Below are positions 19,223 to 27,545 of a DNA stretch of 64,000 nt, one piece after another. Origin of the DNA: Streptomyces sp. Ru62 (GTDB lineage: Bacteria; Actinomycetota; Actinomycetes; Streptomycetales; Streptomycetaceae); the NCBI RefSeq assembly GCF_002920615.1, contig NZ_PQSU01000021.1, positions 118,893-182,892 on the forward strand, written 5' to 3'. The translations under genes were made by a program, and so were the position numbers. The notes below the pieces were generated by a model. It had not been told where the DNA came from and did not search any database. It saw only the letters and a list, made by a program, of their open reading frames with translations. The number at the start of each line of letters is the position of its first letter. The stretch's first letter is position 1.

Positions 19223-20101
19223 GTGGAGGAGTACGCACTGCAGGCCGTCGAGCGCCTCACGACCCGGCCGCCGGAGCCGTACGAGACCCTCTCGGTCCGG
19301 ACGATCACCCCGGTGCTCGGCGCGGAGGTGTCCGGCCTGGACCTCTCGCGGGAGCTGACACCGCAGCAGGAGAAGGAGGTCAAGCACGCGTTCCTCGCCC
19401 ATCACGTGCTCGTCTTCCGGGACCAGGACCTCACCCCCGAGCAGCACAAGCGGTTCGCCGGCCTCTTCGGTGAACTGCACCCCGTGGCGCTGGCGGCCGA
19501 GGGTTCCGACCCGTACATCCTGGAGATCAAGGCCACCAAGGAGTCCCGGATGGTCGCCGGTGACGGCTGGCACGCCGACGGCACCGCCGACGCCGCCCCC
19601 TCCCTGGGCTCCATGCTGCACCTCACCACGGTCCCCGAGGGCGGCAGCGGCGGGGACACCATGTTCGCCAACATGCACCTGGCCTACGAACTGCTCTCCC
19701 CGGCCCTGCGCGCCTTCCTCGACGGTCTGACCGCCGTGCACGACGGCGCCCTGCCCTGGACGGCGGCGGGCCTGACCCCGCCCGCGGAGTACGACGTCCC
19801 GCGCACCGAACACCCCGTCGTGGTCCGGCACCCGGAGACCGGCCGCAAGCTGCTGTTCGTCAACGCCCCCTACACCTCGCACATCCCCCAGCTGTCCCGC
19901 GCCGAGAGCTCCGCCCTGCTCGACCTGCTGTACACGCACGTCGCCCGCACCCCGCTGCTGCAGTGCCGGGTCCGCTGGGAGCCCCGCACCCTGGTGTTCT
20001 GGGACAACCGCTGCGTCCAGCACCACGCGGTGTGGGACTACTTCCCGCTGACCCGCCACGGCCACCGCGTGGCCATCGAGGGCACCCGCCCGCAGGCGTG
20101 A
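19223..20101 (+). CDS. TauD/TfdA-family Fe(II)/2-oxoglutarate-dependent dioxygenase
   Basis: 292 aa, the usual size of TauD proteins. The His-x-Asp iron ligands are in GWHADGTAD. The distal part reads TLVFWDNRCVQHHAVWDY, with the second His, followed by HRVAIEG. The GTG at 19223 has a perfect AGGAGG 6 nt upstream. It lies in the NRPS-PKS operon about 80 bp after the SGNH gene. In the detoxin/rimosamide family, as I remember it, a TauD-like enzyme is part of the conserved core and oxidises the proline-derived unit. That matches the proline code of the second A domain here. The exact site of hydroxylation is inferred. Confidence 0.93.
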   Translation: MEEYALQAVERLTTRPPEPYETLSVRTITPVLGAEVSGLDLSRELTPQQEKEVKHAFLAHHVLVFRDQDLTPEQHKRFAGLFGELHPVALAAEGSDPYILEIKATKESRMVAGDGWHADGTADAAPSLGSMLHLTTVPEGGSGGDTMFANMHLAYELLSPALRAFLDGLTAVHDGALPWTAAGLTPPAEYDVPRTEHPVVVRHPETGRKLLFVNAPYTSHIPQLSRAESSALLDLLYTHVARTPLLQCRVRWEPRTLVFWDNRCVQHHAVWDYFPLTRHGHRVAIEGTRPQA

Positions 20102-20139
20102 CACCCGCCGCACCGGCGGGGAAGGAGACGAGGACGCAG

Positions 20140-20910
20140 ATGAGCACGGATGCCGCGGGGGCCGGAATCTTCCTGGCCGCGCTGGCCGGCGCTGCCCCCG
20201 CGCCCCCGGTGGACACCCGCGTACCGGACGGGGTGTGGCACCTGCTGACCGCCCTGTACGAGGAGCTTCCGGGCCCCGCCGCGGACGGCTGGGCCCGCGA
20301 GGTGCACGGCGCCCTGCGGGCCGGGCGGCCGGCGGGCGGGCTGTGGGCGGTGCACGCCTGGCAGGCCGGTACCGTCCTGCCGCTGCTGGCAGAGGCGTGG
20401 CCGGACGACGGGGCGGGCGCGGTGGCCGACCTGACCGCGCTGCACCGCGCGGCCGCGCGCGCCCCGGTGGCCCACGGCAGCTGGCGGGCGGCCCTGCGGC
20501 CGGTGCTGCTGCGGGTGTACGGGGCGGCGTACGACCGCCGCTCCGCCTGCACCGAGGCGCACACCAACGCGCGCGCCTACGCCCTGGCGCACGGGTACAC
20601 CCCGGCCGAGGCCGACGCGTACGGGCGCCAGTACGCCGAACTCAGCACGGACGCGAACGCGGCGTCCTTCGCCGAGGCCCACGCGCGGGCGGTCGGCGAC
20701 GCCCTGGCCCGCGCCTACGCCGGTGACCGTGCCGAGCCCTACGCGGCGACGTACCCGGCCGCCCAGGTCCGCGCGGTGCTCCGCGCCCTCGAACGCCCCG
20801 CGCCCCCGCCCACCGCCGACGCGACCGGGACCGGCCCGGGGGGAGCGGCGCGGCCGGCGGTCACGCTGGCCGACGGGCTGAGCGGCGTGCTGCGGTGCCA
20901 CGGGGGGTGA
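20140..20910 (+). CDS. Ala/Tyr-rich protein of unknown function (SpcZ-like)
   Basis: 256 aa, very rich in Ala, Tyr and Arg, with recurring motifs such as YALAHGYT, TEAHTNARAYA, YAELSTDANAASFAEAHARA and AEPYAATYPAAQVRA. These recurrences suggest a helical protein. It resembles from memory proteins annotated SpcZ in some Streptomyces biosynthetic clusters, whose function is not established. The ATG at 20140 has GAAGGAGAC nearby, and the gene follows tauD by 38 bp in the same direction, so it is probably the last gene of the operon. It ends convergent with the next gene. No catalytic motif or membrane segment is seen. Confidence 0.6.
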   Translation: MSTDAAGAGIFLAALAGAAPAPPVDTRVPDGVWHLLTALYEELPGPAADGWAREVHGALRAGRPAGGLWAVHAWQAGTVLPLLAEAWPDDGAGAVADLTALHRAAARAPVAHGSWRAALRPVLLRVYGAAYDRRSACTEAHTNARAYALAHGYTPAEADAYGRQYAELSTDANAASFAEAHARAVGDALARAYAGDRAEPYAATYPAAQVRAVLRALERPAPPPTADATGTGPGGAARPAVTLADGLSGVLRCHGG

Positions 20911-20931
20911 TGCGGTGCCGGCCTCCGGTCC

Positions 20932-21969
20932 TCATGGCGCGGTCTCCGTCGCCGTGATGCCGGGCGCGCGGGTCTCGGCCTTGATGACGGGAAGCACCTC
21001 GGTGAGGAGGAGTTCCAGGCTGCTGTCGGCGAGGTCTTCGGGCAGGCCGGGGTCGAACTGGCCGACGAACCGGTCGGCGCCGAGCACCTCGTGGTGGGCC
21101 ATGATGCCGTCGATGACCTGCTGCGGGCTCCCCACCAGCAGGCCCTTGGCGATCCACTGGTCGTAGACGGGCCGCGGCATGCCGCCGGGAAAGCTGGGGT
21201 GGGAGGAGAAGTAGCGGGAGTAGTACGGGAAGAACTGCTCCCGGGCGCCCTGCGAGGTGCGTGCGATGAACATGTGCCCGCCGGTGGCCAGCCGCAGCGA
21301 CGCGGGATCGTGGCCGGCCTCCGCCCCCGCACGCCGGTACAGGTCGACCAGGCGCGCGCCGTCGCGCGGCCCGGTGAACAGGGCCAGGAACATCGGCTGC
21401 CCGACCGTTCCGGCGCGTACGGCGCTCTGCGGGGTGCCTCCCACCCCGATCCAGACGGGCAGCCTCTCCTGGGCGGGCCGGGGTCCGATCCACATGTCGC
21501 TCAGCGGGGCCCGGAACGTGCCTTCCCAGGACTTGTCGGGGTCGTCGCGGAGCTGGAGCAGGAGGCGGACCTTCTCGTCGAACAAGGCCTCGTAGTCCTT
21601 GAGGTCGTACCCGAACAGGCGGTACGACTCGGGGAACACACCACGCCCGACCGTGATCTCGGCCCGTCCGTGGGCGATCTGGTCGAGGGTGCCGAACTGT
21701 TCCATCAGCCGCACGGGGTCGACCGTCGAGAGGACGACGACGGCTGTCGTGAGCCGGATCCGGCGGGTCGTCGCCGCGATGGCCGCGAGCACCACCTCCG
21801 GTGCCGAGACCGCGTAGTCGGGCCGGTGATGCTCGCCCAGCGCGAAGACGTCGAGCCCTGCCTCGTCCGCGGCCTGCGCCTGGCGCACGAGCGTGTCCAG
21901 GCGCCGCCCGGCCGCTTCGGGAGTCCGGTCGAGGAGTAGGTCACCGAAGGAATAGACGCCGAGTTCCAC
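20932..21969 (-). CDS. LLM-class (luciferase-like) flavin-dependent oxidoreductase
   Basis: 345 aa. The N-terminus (ELGVYSFGD), ALGEHHRPDYAVSAPEVVL, LTTAVVVLSTVDPVRL and HGRAEITVGRG are typical of bacterial luciferase-like TIM-barrel monooxygenases using FMN or F420. It is convergent with the NRPS operon, with only 21 bp between stops, so it is transcribed independently and is not obviously part of that cluster. The substrate is unknown. Upstream at 21970-22146 there is no other gene. Confidence 0.88.
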   Translation of the reverse strand: MELGVYSFGDLLLDRTPEAAGRRLDTLVRQAQAADEAGLDVFALGEHHRPDYAVSAPEVVLAAIAATTRRIRLTTAVVVLSTVDPVRLMEQFGTLDQIAHGRAEITVGRGVFPESYRLFGYDLKDYEALFDEKVRLLLQLRDDPDKSWEGTFRAPLSDMWIGPRPAQERLPVWIGVGGTPQSAVRAGTVGQPMFLALFTGPRDGARLVDLYRRAGAEAGHDPASLRLATGGHMFIARTSQGAREQFFPYYSRYFSSHPSFPGGMPRPVYDQWIAKGLLVGSPQQVIDGIMAHHEVLGADRFVGQFDPGLPEDLADSSLELLLTEVLPVIKAETRAPGITATETAP

Positions 21970-22146
21970 GAACGTTCCCTTTTCTCTGTGGTCTTGCCGG
22001 GCGGGCCACGCGCGGCCCTCGGCCGGGCTCCTCAGCGGTCCGCTGTCATCGTTGGCCGGGAGCGGTGCCGCCGAAGGGCGGCACCGCGTCCGGGATGCCC
22101 CGCCGGCGCCGTCTCGCGGGAGCCGGCTTCACCGTGGGGCCGCTGT

Positions 22147-23145
22147 TCACCGCGGGATGCCGGCCGCCTGTGCCCGGCCGATCGCGTCGACCGACCACAG
22201 TGAGCTGTCCCAGACCGTGGTCAGACGCGTGATCAGGCCCGCGGCGTCGAGGGAGAGCGCGGTGATGCCTCGGGGTGCCGCGGAGGAGGCGTTGACCCAC
22301 TCGTACCCTCCGCCGCTGCGGCTGCCGACCGCGTGCCGCACCGTCGCGCCCCGGCCATAGGGCAGCAGGCCGAGCGCCGAGGTCAGGAACGCCTCCAGCG
22401 AGATGCGCCCGGTGATGCTCAGGTGCAGGGCCTGGTCCTCGAACACCGCGTCGGGGTGGAACAGGGAGGTCGCCTGCGCGGCGTCGCCGGTGCCGAGCGC
22501 GTGACTCAGCCTCCGGACGGTCGACCGCATCACCGGTGACGCCGTCTCCCCGACCGCCGCCTCCGCGAAGTCTGTCGGGAACTGGTCGGCCGGTGTGCGC
22601 TCCTGCTCGATGCCGGCGACGGTGAAGGCCCGCCCGTCCCAGTAGTCTATCCAGCGCGTGATCTTGCCGTTCCGGAAGTTCACGGCTCCCAGGGGGCGGA
22701 TCTCGTGGCCGAACAGTTGCGGGGTGTCGGTGAAGCAGACCAGGGCGCTGCTCGCGTCACCGAGGATGCGGGTGGGGTAGGACGCGGAGCTCGCGGGCCA
22801 CGTCGGCATCAACTTGGCGAACAGGTCGTACAACGACTGCCAGTCGTACCAGGCCCATCCCAGCGTCGCGTCGATGTACGTCATGTTCCGCGCGAAGTGG
22901 GCCATGGTCGCGTCCACGTCCCTCGCCGTCTTCGCCTCGAAGTAGGACGCGAACAGCCGCACCACTTCCGGCGTCGCGTACGTGACGTCGACCTCCCGGC
23001 CCAGGATCCGGGCGGTTCGCCGGGGGTGGGCGGCCGGCGCGGCGTCGGCGGTTCCGGCTGACAACCCGAGGGCCGCCGCGGCGCCCAAGCCCGCGGTCAG
23101 CACGGTTCTGCGACGGTGGGCGGCATCGCGGTCCGACTGGTCCAT
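22147..23145 (-). CDS. Secreted SnoaL-like (NTF2-fold) protein, Tat signal
   Basis: 332 aa. HRRRTVLTAGLG at residues 10-21 is a twin-arginine-type signal with a hydrophobic core and an ADAAPA cleavage region. Two consecutive SnoaL-like alpha/beta domains seem present: residues ~60-180 with FASYFEAKTARDVDATMAHF and ~215-330 with LSHALGTGDAAQATSLFHPDA. This fold is used by polyketide cyclases, dehydratases and many proteins of unknown function, so no reaction is assigned. The ATG at 23145 has AGGAGG 6 nt upstream; an upstream in-frame ATG (23193) has no such site. Inverted repeats overlap its promoter region. Confidence 0.78.
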   Translation of the reverse strand: MDQSDRDAAHRRRTVLTAGLGAAAALGLSAGTADAAPAAHPRRTARILGREVDVTYATPEVVRLFASYFEAKTARDVDATMAHFARNMTYIDATLGWAWYDWQSLYDLFAKLMPTWPASSASYPTRILGDASSALVCFTDTPQLFGHEIRPLGAVNFRNGKITRWIDYWDGRAFTVAGIEQERTPADQFPTDFAEAAVGETASPVMRSTVRRLSHALGTGDAAQATSLFHPDAVFEDQALHLSITGRISLEAFLTSALGLLPYGRGATVRHAVGSRSGGGYEWVNASSAAPRGITALSLDAAGLITRLTTVWDSSLWSVDAIGRAQAAGIPR

Positions 23146-23185
23146 GAGTCCTCCTGAAGCGGGAGTGATGAGCGATCGAGGGCAT

Positions 23186-23230
23186 GACATCACTGGTCAC
23201 CAGTTTGTCAGATTAGTGATGTCAATCACT
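23186..23230. promoter_or_regulatory. Nested inverted repeats: candidate operator of the SnoaL-like gene
   Basis: GACATCACT (23186-23194) is matched by AGTGATGTC (23215-23223). Inside lies the perfect palindrome ACTGGT-C-ACCAGT (23192-23204). The right arm also forms AGTGAT-GTCA-ATCACT (23215-23230). On the minus strand a TTGACA hexamer (23220-23225) lies in the same arm, so a bound protein would cover the -35 region of the SnoaL-like gene. A near-identical half (TAGTGATGTCxATCA) occurs at 42405-42419. Confidence 0.6.
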
Positions 23231-23233
23231 GCC

Positions 23234-23278
23234 ATGTCGCTAAGTAACATGCGACATACACCGCGACACTATATGTCG
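23234..23278. promoter_or_regulatory. Two further inverted repeats with ATGTCG/CGACAT arms
   Basis: ATGTCGC (23234-23240) pairs with GCGACAT (23251-23257) across 10 nt. CGACA (23264-23268) pairs with TGTCG (23274-23278) across 5 nt, just over the end of the hxlR-type gene. They may be operators or part of a termination structure for that gene. Confidence 0.4.
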
Positions 23279-23673
23279 TTTTCCGCGTCATAGCGCTGCC
23301 GTGCCGCGCACACTTCGTCGAAGTGTGTCTCCGCCCAGTTCTTCACCGCGGTCAACAGCAGAGCGAGGCTCTCACCGAGCGGGGTGAGGGCGTAGTCGAC
23401 GCGCACCGGGACCGAGGGGGTGACCGTGCGGGTGAGGATGCCGTCACGCTCCAGGGAACGCAGCACCTGGGTGAGCATCTTCGGACTCACTCCGACGATG
23501 GTGCGGGCCAGGTCGCTGTAACGGAGCGGGCCGGACGCCAGGGCGGCGACGACCAGACTGACCCACTTGTCGCTGAGCCTGCCGAGCAACTGGTTGGTGG
23601 GGCATCCGCAGCGGAACGCGTCGTACGTGATGGGGGCCCGCTCTCCCTGCGGCACCTCGGCCGGGATCGTCAT
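23269..23673 (-). CDS. HxlR-family winged-helix transcriptional regulator
   Basis: 134 aa, the normal length for the family. A CGCP motif near residue 22 is followed by NQLLGRLSDKWVSLVVAAL and the winged helix, with RYSDLARTIVGVSPKMLTQVLRSLERDG. HxlR proteins often sense quinones, aldehydes or redox stress through an N-terminal Cys. RBS AGGAGGAG precedes the ATG at 23673. It is divergent from a quinone-reductase-type oxidoreductase gene, the usual arrangement for a regulator and its target. It probably represses that gene and itself. Confidence 0.9.
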   Translation of the reverse strand: MTIPAEVPQGERAPITYDAFRCGCPTNQLLGRLSDKWVSLVVAALASGPLRYSDLARTIVGVSPKMLTQVLRSLERDGILTRTVTPSVPVRVDYALTPLGESLALLLTAVKNWAETHFDEVCAARQRYDAENDI

Positions 23674-23710
23674 GACTCTCCTCCTGGGGACATATGCACT
23701 TTCAGGTAAC

Positions 23711-23728
23711 TACTTCCGCATGGATAGT
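23711..23728. promoter_or_regulatory. Candidate HxlR operator in the divergent intergenic region
   Basis: TACT-N10-AGTA lies in the 145-bp region between the HxlR-type regulator and the oxidoreductase. HxlR/YodB-type operators commonly have TACT/AGTA half sites. A second imperfect set (ACTACG at ~23734 and CGTAGTCACTCAGTAAG near 23780-23796) lies closer to the oxidoreductase. Confidence 0.4.
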
Positions 23729-23818
23729 AACGTCACTACGCTCAATGTCGGCCAGACGAACCAACAGGCCGAACACAACGTAGTCACTCAGTAAGTTCAC
23801 CAGACAGGAAAAGTTGTC

Positions 23819-24703
23819 ATGCGTGCAGCAGTCGTGCGGGGCTTCGGCGGGCCCGAGGTGGTGGAGGTCACGGAGACGGAGGTGCCCGAGCCGTCCGCCG
23901 GACAGGTGCGGATCAAGGTCGCGGCGGCGGCGCTGAACCCGATCGACGCGGGCATTCGCTCCGGCGCCTTCGGTGGGGAGAACCAGCAGCTCGGCCTCGG
24001 CTGGGACGTCGCCGGGACGGTCGAGGCGACCGGTGACGCCGACGGGTGGAACGTCGGAGACCAGGTGGTGGCCCTCGACTACGGCATGGCCAAGCCGCTC
24101 GGCACCCACGCCGAGTACGTCGTCCTCGACGCGGGCTCCGTGGCGAAGGCACCCGCGACGGTGGACGCGGTGGCAGCCGCGACCCTGCCGCTGAACGCGC
24201 TGACCGCCGTTCAGGCCCTGGACGTGCTGGAGCTGACGCCGGGACAGTCGCTGCTGGTGACGGGGGCTGCGGGCGCCCTCGGCGGATTCGCCGTGCAACT
24301 CGCCGCACACCGCGGGATCGCGGTGACGGGGCTGGCCCGTGAGAGCGACGAGGAACTCGTGAGGTCCCTGGGTGCCACCGGTTTCACCACCGGGGGCGGA
24401 GGGTCGTACGACGCGGTCCTGGACGCGGCGGTCCTCGGAGAGGCGGCTCTGCCCTGGATCCGCGACGGAGGCGCCTACGTCGGCGTCATCCCGCAGGCCG
24501 AGCCCGCCTCCGTGCGCGGGGTGCGCACCGCGGCCGTCCTGGTGCGTCCCGACGGAGCGCGGCTGGCGGAGCTGGTTCGGCTGGTCGACGAGGGCGTGCT
24601 CACCCTCCGCGTGGCCGAGACGTTCGCTCTGGACGACGCCGCCAAGGCCCACGCCCGGCTCGCGGAGGGTGGACTGCGCGGCCGGCTGGTACTGGTGCCC
24701 TGA
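23819..24703 (+). CDS. NADP-dependent MDR-family oxidoreductase (quinone-reductase type)
   Basis: 294 aa, zinc-independent medium-chain dehydrogenase. MRAAVVRGFGGPEVVEV and an AALNPIDAGIRSG segment open the GroES-like domain. The cofactor-binding motif is VTGAAGALGGFAVQLAAHRG near residue 145. There are no structural zinc cysteines. Such enzymes reduce quinones or enones with NADPH. RBS AGGAAA is about 9 nt before the ATG. Being divergent from the HxlR-type repressor, it is likely induced by electrophiles or quinones sensed by that regulator. Confidence 0.9.
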   Translation: MRAAVVRGFGGPEVVEVTETEVPEPSAGQVRIKVAAAALNPIDAGIRSGAFGGENQQLGLGWDVAGTVEATGDADGWNVGDQVVALDYGMAKPLGTHAEYVVLDAGSVAKAPATVDAVAAATLPLNALTAVQALDVLELTPGQSLLVTGAAGALGGFAVQLAAHRGIAVTGLARESDEELVRSLGATGFTTGGGGSYDAVLDAAVLGEAALPWIRDGGAYVGVIPQAEPASVRGVRTAAVLVRPDGARLAELVRLVDEGVLTLRVAETFALDDAAKAHARLAEGGLRGRLVLVP

Positions 24704-24713
24704 CGGAGGAGAC

Positions 24714-24929
24714 ATGGTGGTGCCGGACGCGTCAGGTGCGGCACGCGAGGCGGCTTGTGCCAGGCGGTGCACGGATGCGCGGTGGCCGAGCCCGACCACC
24801 GCGTCCCGGCGGGTGCCGCGGGACGAGCAGCCGCCCGCGACGTCCGGCCGTACGGGAGCAACGGTGCCGGGCAGGCCTGTGCGCCGGCGATCGCCGAGTG
24901 GTCACCGTGATGGCCAGGTCGCCGGGTGA
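24714..24929 (+). CDS. Doubtful 71-aa ORF after the oxidoreductase
   Basis: An ATG at 24714 follows an excellent GGAGGAGAC site 10 bp after the oxidoreductase stop. The frame runs for 71 codons, Arg/Pro/Ser-rich, with no recognisable domain and composition typical of out-of-frame GC-rich DNA. It may be a coupled small gene, or the surviving start of a deleted one. The remaining 24930-25084 holds only the leader of the next gene. Confidence 0.25.
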   Translation: MVVPDASGAAREAACARRCTDARWPSPTTASRRVPRDEQPPATSGRTGATVPGRPVRRRSPSGHRDGQVAG

Positions 24930-25084
24930 CTCGTTCCGCTCGGACCCGACGGCCGGGTACGGGCCGCCCACACCTCGGACGGCACGGCGTTCGGCCGCGT
25001 CGTCCGGCGGTCGGACGCCGGCCCTGGCCGCCCGCCCGGCGCCGTATTGTTTCGTCCGCCCGGAGTCTGGGAGGGGTTGGGGCC

Positions 25085-27331
25085 GTGGAAGGGCCGTTCG
25101 GAAGCGTGCTGCGCGGTCTGCGGCACGGGGCCGGTCTGACGATGGAGGAACTGGCCGAGTCGTCGGGGGTGAGTGTCCGGGCGATCAGCGACATGGAGCG
25201 GGGCCGGAGCCGGGTTCCGCAGCGACGCACCGTGGCGGCCCTGGCGCAGGGGCTGGGACTCGCCGAAGCGGACCGTCAGACGCTGCTGTCGGCGGCTCGG
25301 CTGGCGCGTCCGACGCGTGCCGAGGCGGTGACCGGTTCGGCTGTGCCTCCCAGGTCCGTGCGGGATTTCACGGGGCGTGCGACGGAGCTGGAACGGCTGA
25401 GGCAGGCAGCGGAGACGGCCGACACCACCGGTGACGGGTCGGTGTGGGTGCTGTGGGGTCCGCCGGGGTGCGGGAAGACGACCCTGGCGTTGAAGGCGGC
25501 GGCGGAACTGACGGAGCGGTTCCCCGACGGGTGTTTCGTGGTGGACCTGCACGGCGTGGAGGGTCCTGTCGCTCCCACCGAGTCCGCGCTGAGACTGCTG
25601 AAGGCGCTGGGCGTGTCCGACCGGCGGCTCGCGGAGGAGGACGCGCAGGGCCACACCGGACTGCTGCGGGCCCTGCTCGCCGAGCGCCAGTGCCTGGTGG
25701 TCCTGGACAACGCACGCGACGAAGGACAGGTCCGCCCGCTGCTGCCCGCGACCGGCCGCAGCCTGGTCCTCGTCACCAGCCGCTGGTCCCTGTCGGGACT
25801 GGAGGCCGTGGACCGCCTCGCGCTCACGGAGATGACACAGACCGAAGCCGTCCAACTCCTGCGCCGGATCCTGGGTGAGGAGCGGGCGGACGCCGAGGTG
25901 GAGGCGGTGGCACGGGTGGCAGCGCTCTGCGGGGGCCTGCCGTTGGCGTTGCGGGTGGCGGGGAACTGGCTGACGGTCCGGTCGGGCTGGAGGGTCACCC
26001 ATCTGGTACGGCGGCTCGCGGACGAGGAACACCGGCTGCGGGCCCTGGCCGCGGGCGACGTGCGCGTGGAAGCGGCGTTCATGCTCTCCTACCGCCAACT
26101 GACCCGCCAGGCCGCCCGGATGCTCCGCCTCCTCGGCCTCGTCACCGGCCCCGACATGACCGCCGCCTACGGAGCCGCCCTCACCGGCACCACCGTGTTC
26201 GAGGCCGCAGAAGTCATGGACGAACTCGTCGAGGCAGGACTGCTCCAGACCTCCTTCACCGGCCGCTACCAACTTCACGACCTGCTCCGCCTGTTCGCAC
26301 GCGCCCGCTTGACCGAGGAGGACGAACCAGCCGACCGCCGAACGGCCGAGGACCGGCTGCGCACCTGGCTGCTGGACACGGCGGTGATCGCCGGCCGCTG
26401 GTTCGAACCCGGCTACGGCGCCCCACCCCCCTCCTGGCAGGGCCTCGTCCCCCTCGACAACGCCGAACAGGCACGGGCCTGGCTCCAGAACGAAGCGGCG
26501 GCATGGCTCGCCGCCCTGCGCACCACCGCCGCCCGGGACGAACACACCCGCGTCGTGGAAACCGCCGAGGCCATGCACTGGTTCTCCGACCTGTGGGTGT
26601 ACTGGGGACACTGGCCCGAGGTCTTCCACCTCTCCAGCCAGGCCGCCGCCGCACTCGACGACCCACGGCTGCGGGCCACCCATCTCAACTACCACGCCTG
26701 GGCACTCGGCACCTGCCAGCACAACCACCGGCGAGCCCTCGAACAGTTGGAACAGGCCCTGAAGTACGCCCGCCGCACCGGTGACACAGCCCAGCAGGCA
26801 TGGACGGTCGCGTACACGGCAGGCGCACACAAGCGCCTCGGGGAGGTCCAGCAAGCCGCCGACAAGTCCCTGGCCGCCGTCGCTCTCTTCGAAGCGGCCG
26901 GCGACCACGAGGGCTGGCTCCAGGCCACCGGCATCCACGGGGACTGTCTGCGGCTGCTCGGCCGCGGTGAGGAGGCGCTGGTCCAGCACGGACGCATCGC
27001 CGCCTTCCTCGACGCACCCGACTGCCCCATCGACGGATACGTGGCCCGCTCCAACCGCGCCCACGCGGCGAGCGCGCTCGGCAGCGACTACGCCGCCCTG
27101 GGCCGGTGGCGGGAGGCGGCCGAACACCACCGCGCCGCCCTCGTCCACGCCCAGCACGCCAGCTCGGGCTTCGCGGAAGGATTCGCGCTCACCCGCCTCG
27201 GCGAGGCCCTGCTCGAACTGGGCGAGACGGAGGAGGCCCGCTCCTGCCTCAGCCAGGTGGTCGCTCTCGGCAACGCGGCACACACAAAGGACCTGGCGAC
27301 CGCGCGAACGCTCCTCGACTCGCTGCGGTGA
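25085..27331 (+). CDS. XRE-HTH / NB-ARC ATPase / TPR regulator (AfsR-like architecture)
   Basis: 748 aa. An XRE helix-turn-helix occupies residues ~5-65 (GLTMEELAESSGVSVRAISDMERG). The NB-ARC-type STAND ATPase has Walker A GPPGCGKTT at 125-133, Walker B-like CLVVLDNA near 215 and GLPLALRVAGN. The C-terminal third is TPR-like (YARRTGDTAQQAW, ERRAALEQ-type helices). The GTG at 25085 has GGGAGGGG 8 nt upstream and sits at the first HTH residue; the longer open frame upstream is Arg-rich noise. Such proteins are ATP-dependent transcription factors often linked to secondary metabolism or development. Its targets are unknown; the neighbouring NRPS cluster is possible but 4 kb away. Confidence 0.9.
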   Translation: MEGPFGSVLRGLRHGAGLTMEELAESSGVSVRAISDMERGRSRVPQRRTVAALAQGLGLAEADRQTLLSAARLARPTRAEAVTGSAVPPRSVRDFTGRATELERLRQAAETADTTGDGSVWVLWGPPGCGKTTLALKAAAELTERFPDGCFVVDLHGVEGPVAPTESALRLLKALGVSDRRLAEEDAQGHTGLLRALLAERQCLVVLDNARDEGQVRPLLPATGRSLVLVTSRWSLSGLEAVDRLALTEMTQTEAVQLLRRILGEERADAEVEAVARVAALCGGLPLALRVAGNWLTVRSGWRVTHLVRRLADEEHRLRALAAGDVRVEAAFMLSYRQLTRQAARMLRLLGLVTGPDMTAAYGAALTGTTVFEAAEVMDELVEAGLLQTSFTGRYQLHDLLRLFARARLTEEDEPADRRTAEDRLRTWLLDTAVIAGRWFEPGYGAPPPSWQGLVPLDNAEQARAWLQNEAAAWLAALRTTAARDEHTRVVETAEAMHWFSDLWVYWGHWPEVFHLSSQAAAALDDPRLRATHLNYHAWALGTCQHNHRRALEQLEQALKYARRTGDTAQQAWTVAYTAGAHKRLGEVQQAADKSLAAVALFEAAGDHEGWLQATGIHGDCLRLLGRGEEALVQHGRIAAFLDAPDCPIDGYVARSNRAHAASALGSDYAALGRWREAAEHHRAALVHAQHASSGFAEGFALTRLGEALLELGETEEARSCLSQVVALGNAAHTKDLATARTLLDSLR

Positions 27332-27523
27332 CGGGACGCGCGGCGGCGCCCGGGCCGGCCGTGCCCGCCGCGGCCCGTGCCCCCGCCGGGCGCCGCCCGC
27401 CGTCGCGGGCCGCCGGTGTGACCCTCTGTCGTCTCGGCGCGCTCATCGGGCACCCGCCCCTCCCGGCAGTCACCTGTCTCCCCCTCGGATACGGCCGCCT
27501 GGACGTCCGTCCGCCGGCGGCGG

Positions 27524-27545
27524 GCCGGGCCCGTCGACGGGTCCC
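27524..27545. terminator. Possible hairpin between convergent regulator genes
   Basis: A near-perfect palindrome centred on CCGTCGACGG lies immediately after the stop of the LAL regulator (minus strand) and 200 bp after the stop of the NB-ARC regulator. There is no T-run, which is common in Streptomyces terminators. The rest of 27332-27545 shows no gene. Confidence 0.3.

Noticed and set aside
18866..20113. 415-codon minus-strand frame opposite tauD
   Set aside because: No ribosome binding site or domain. The plus strand has a perfect AGGAGG and a full TauD sequence.
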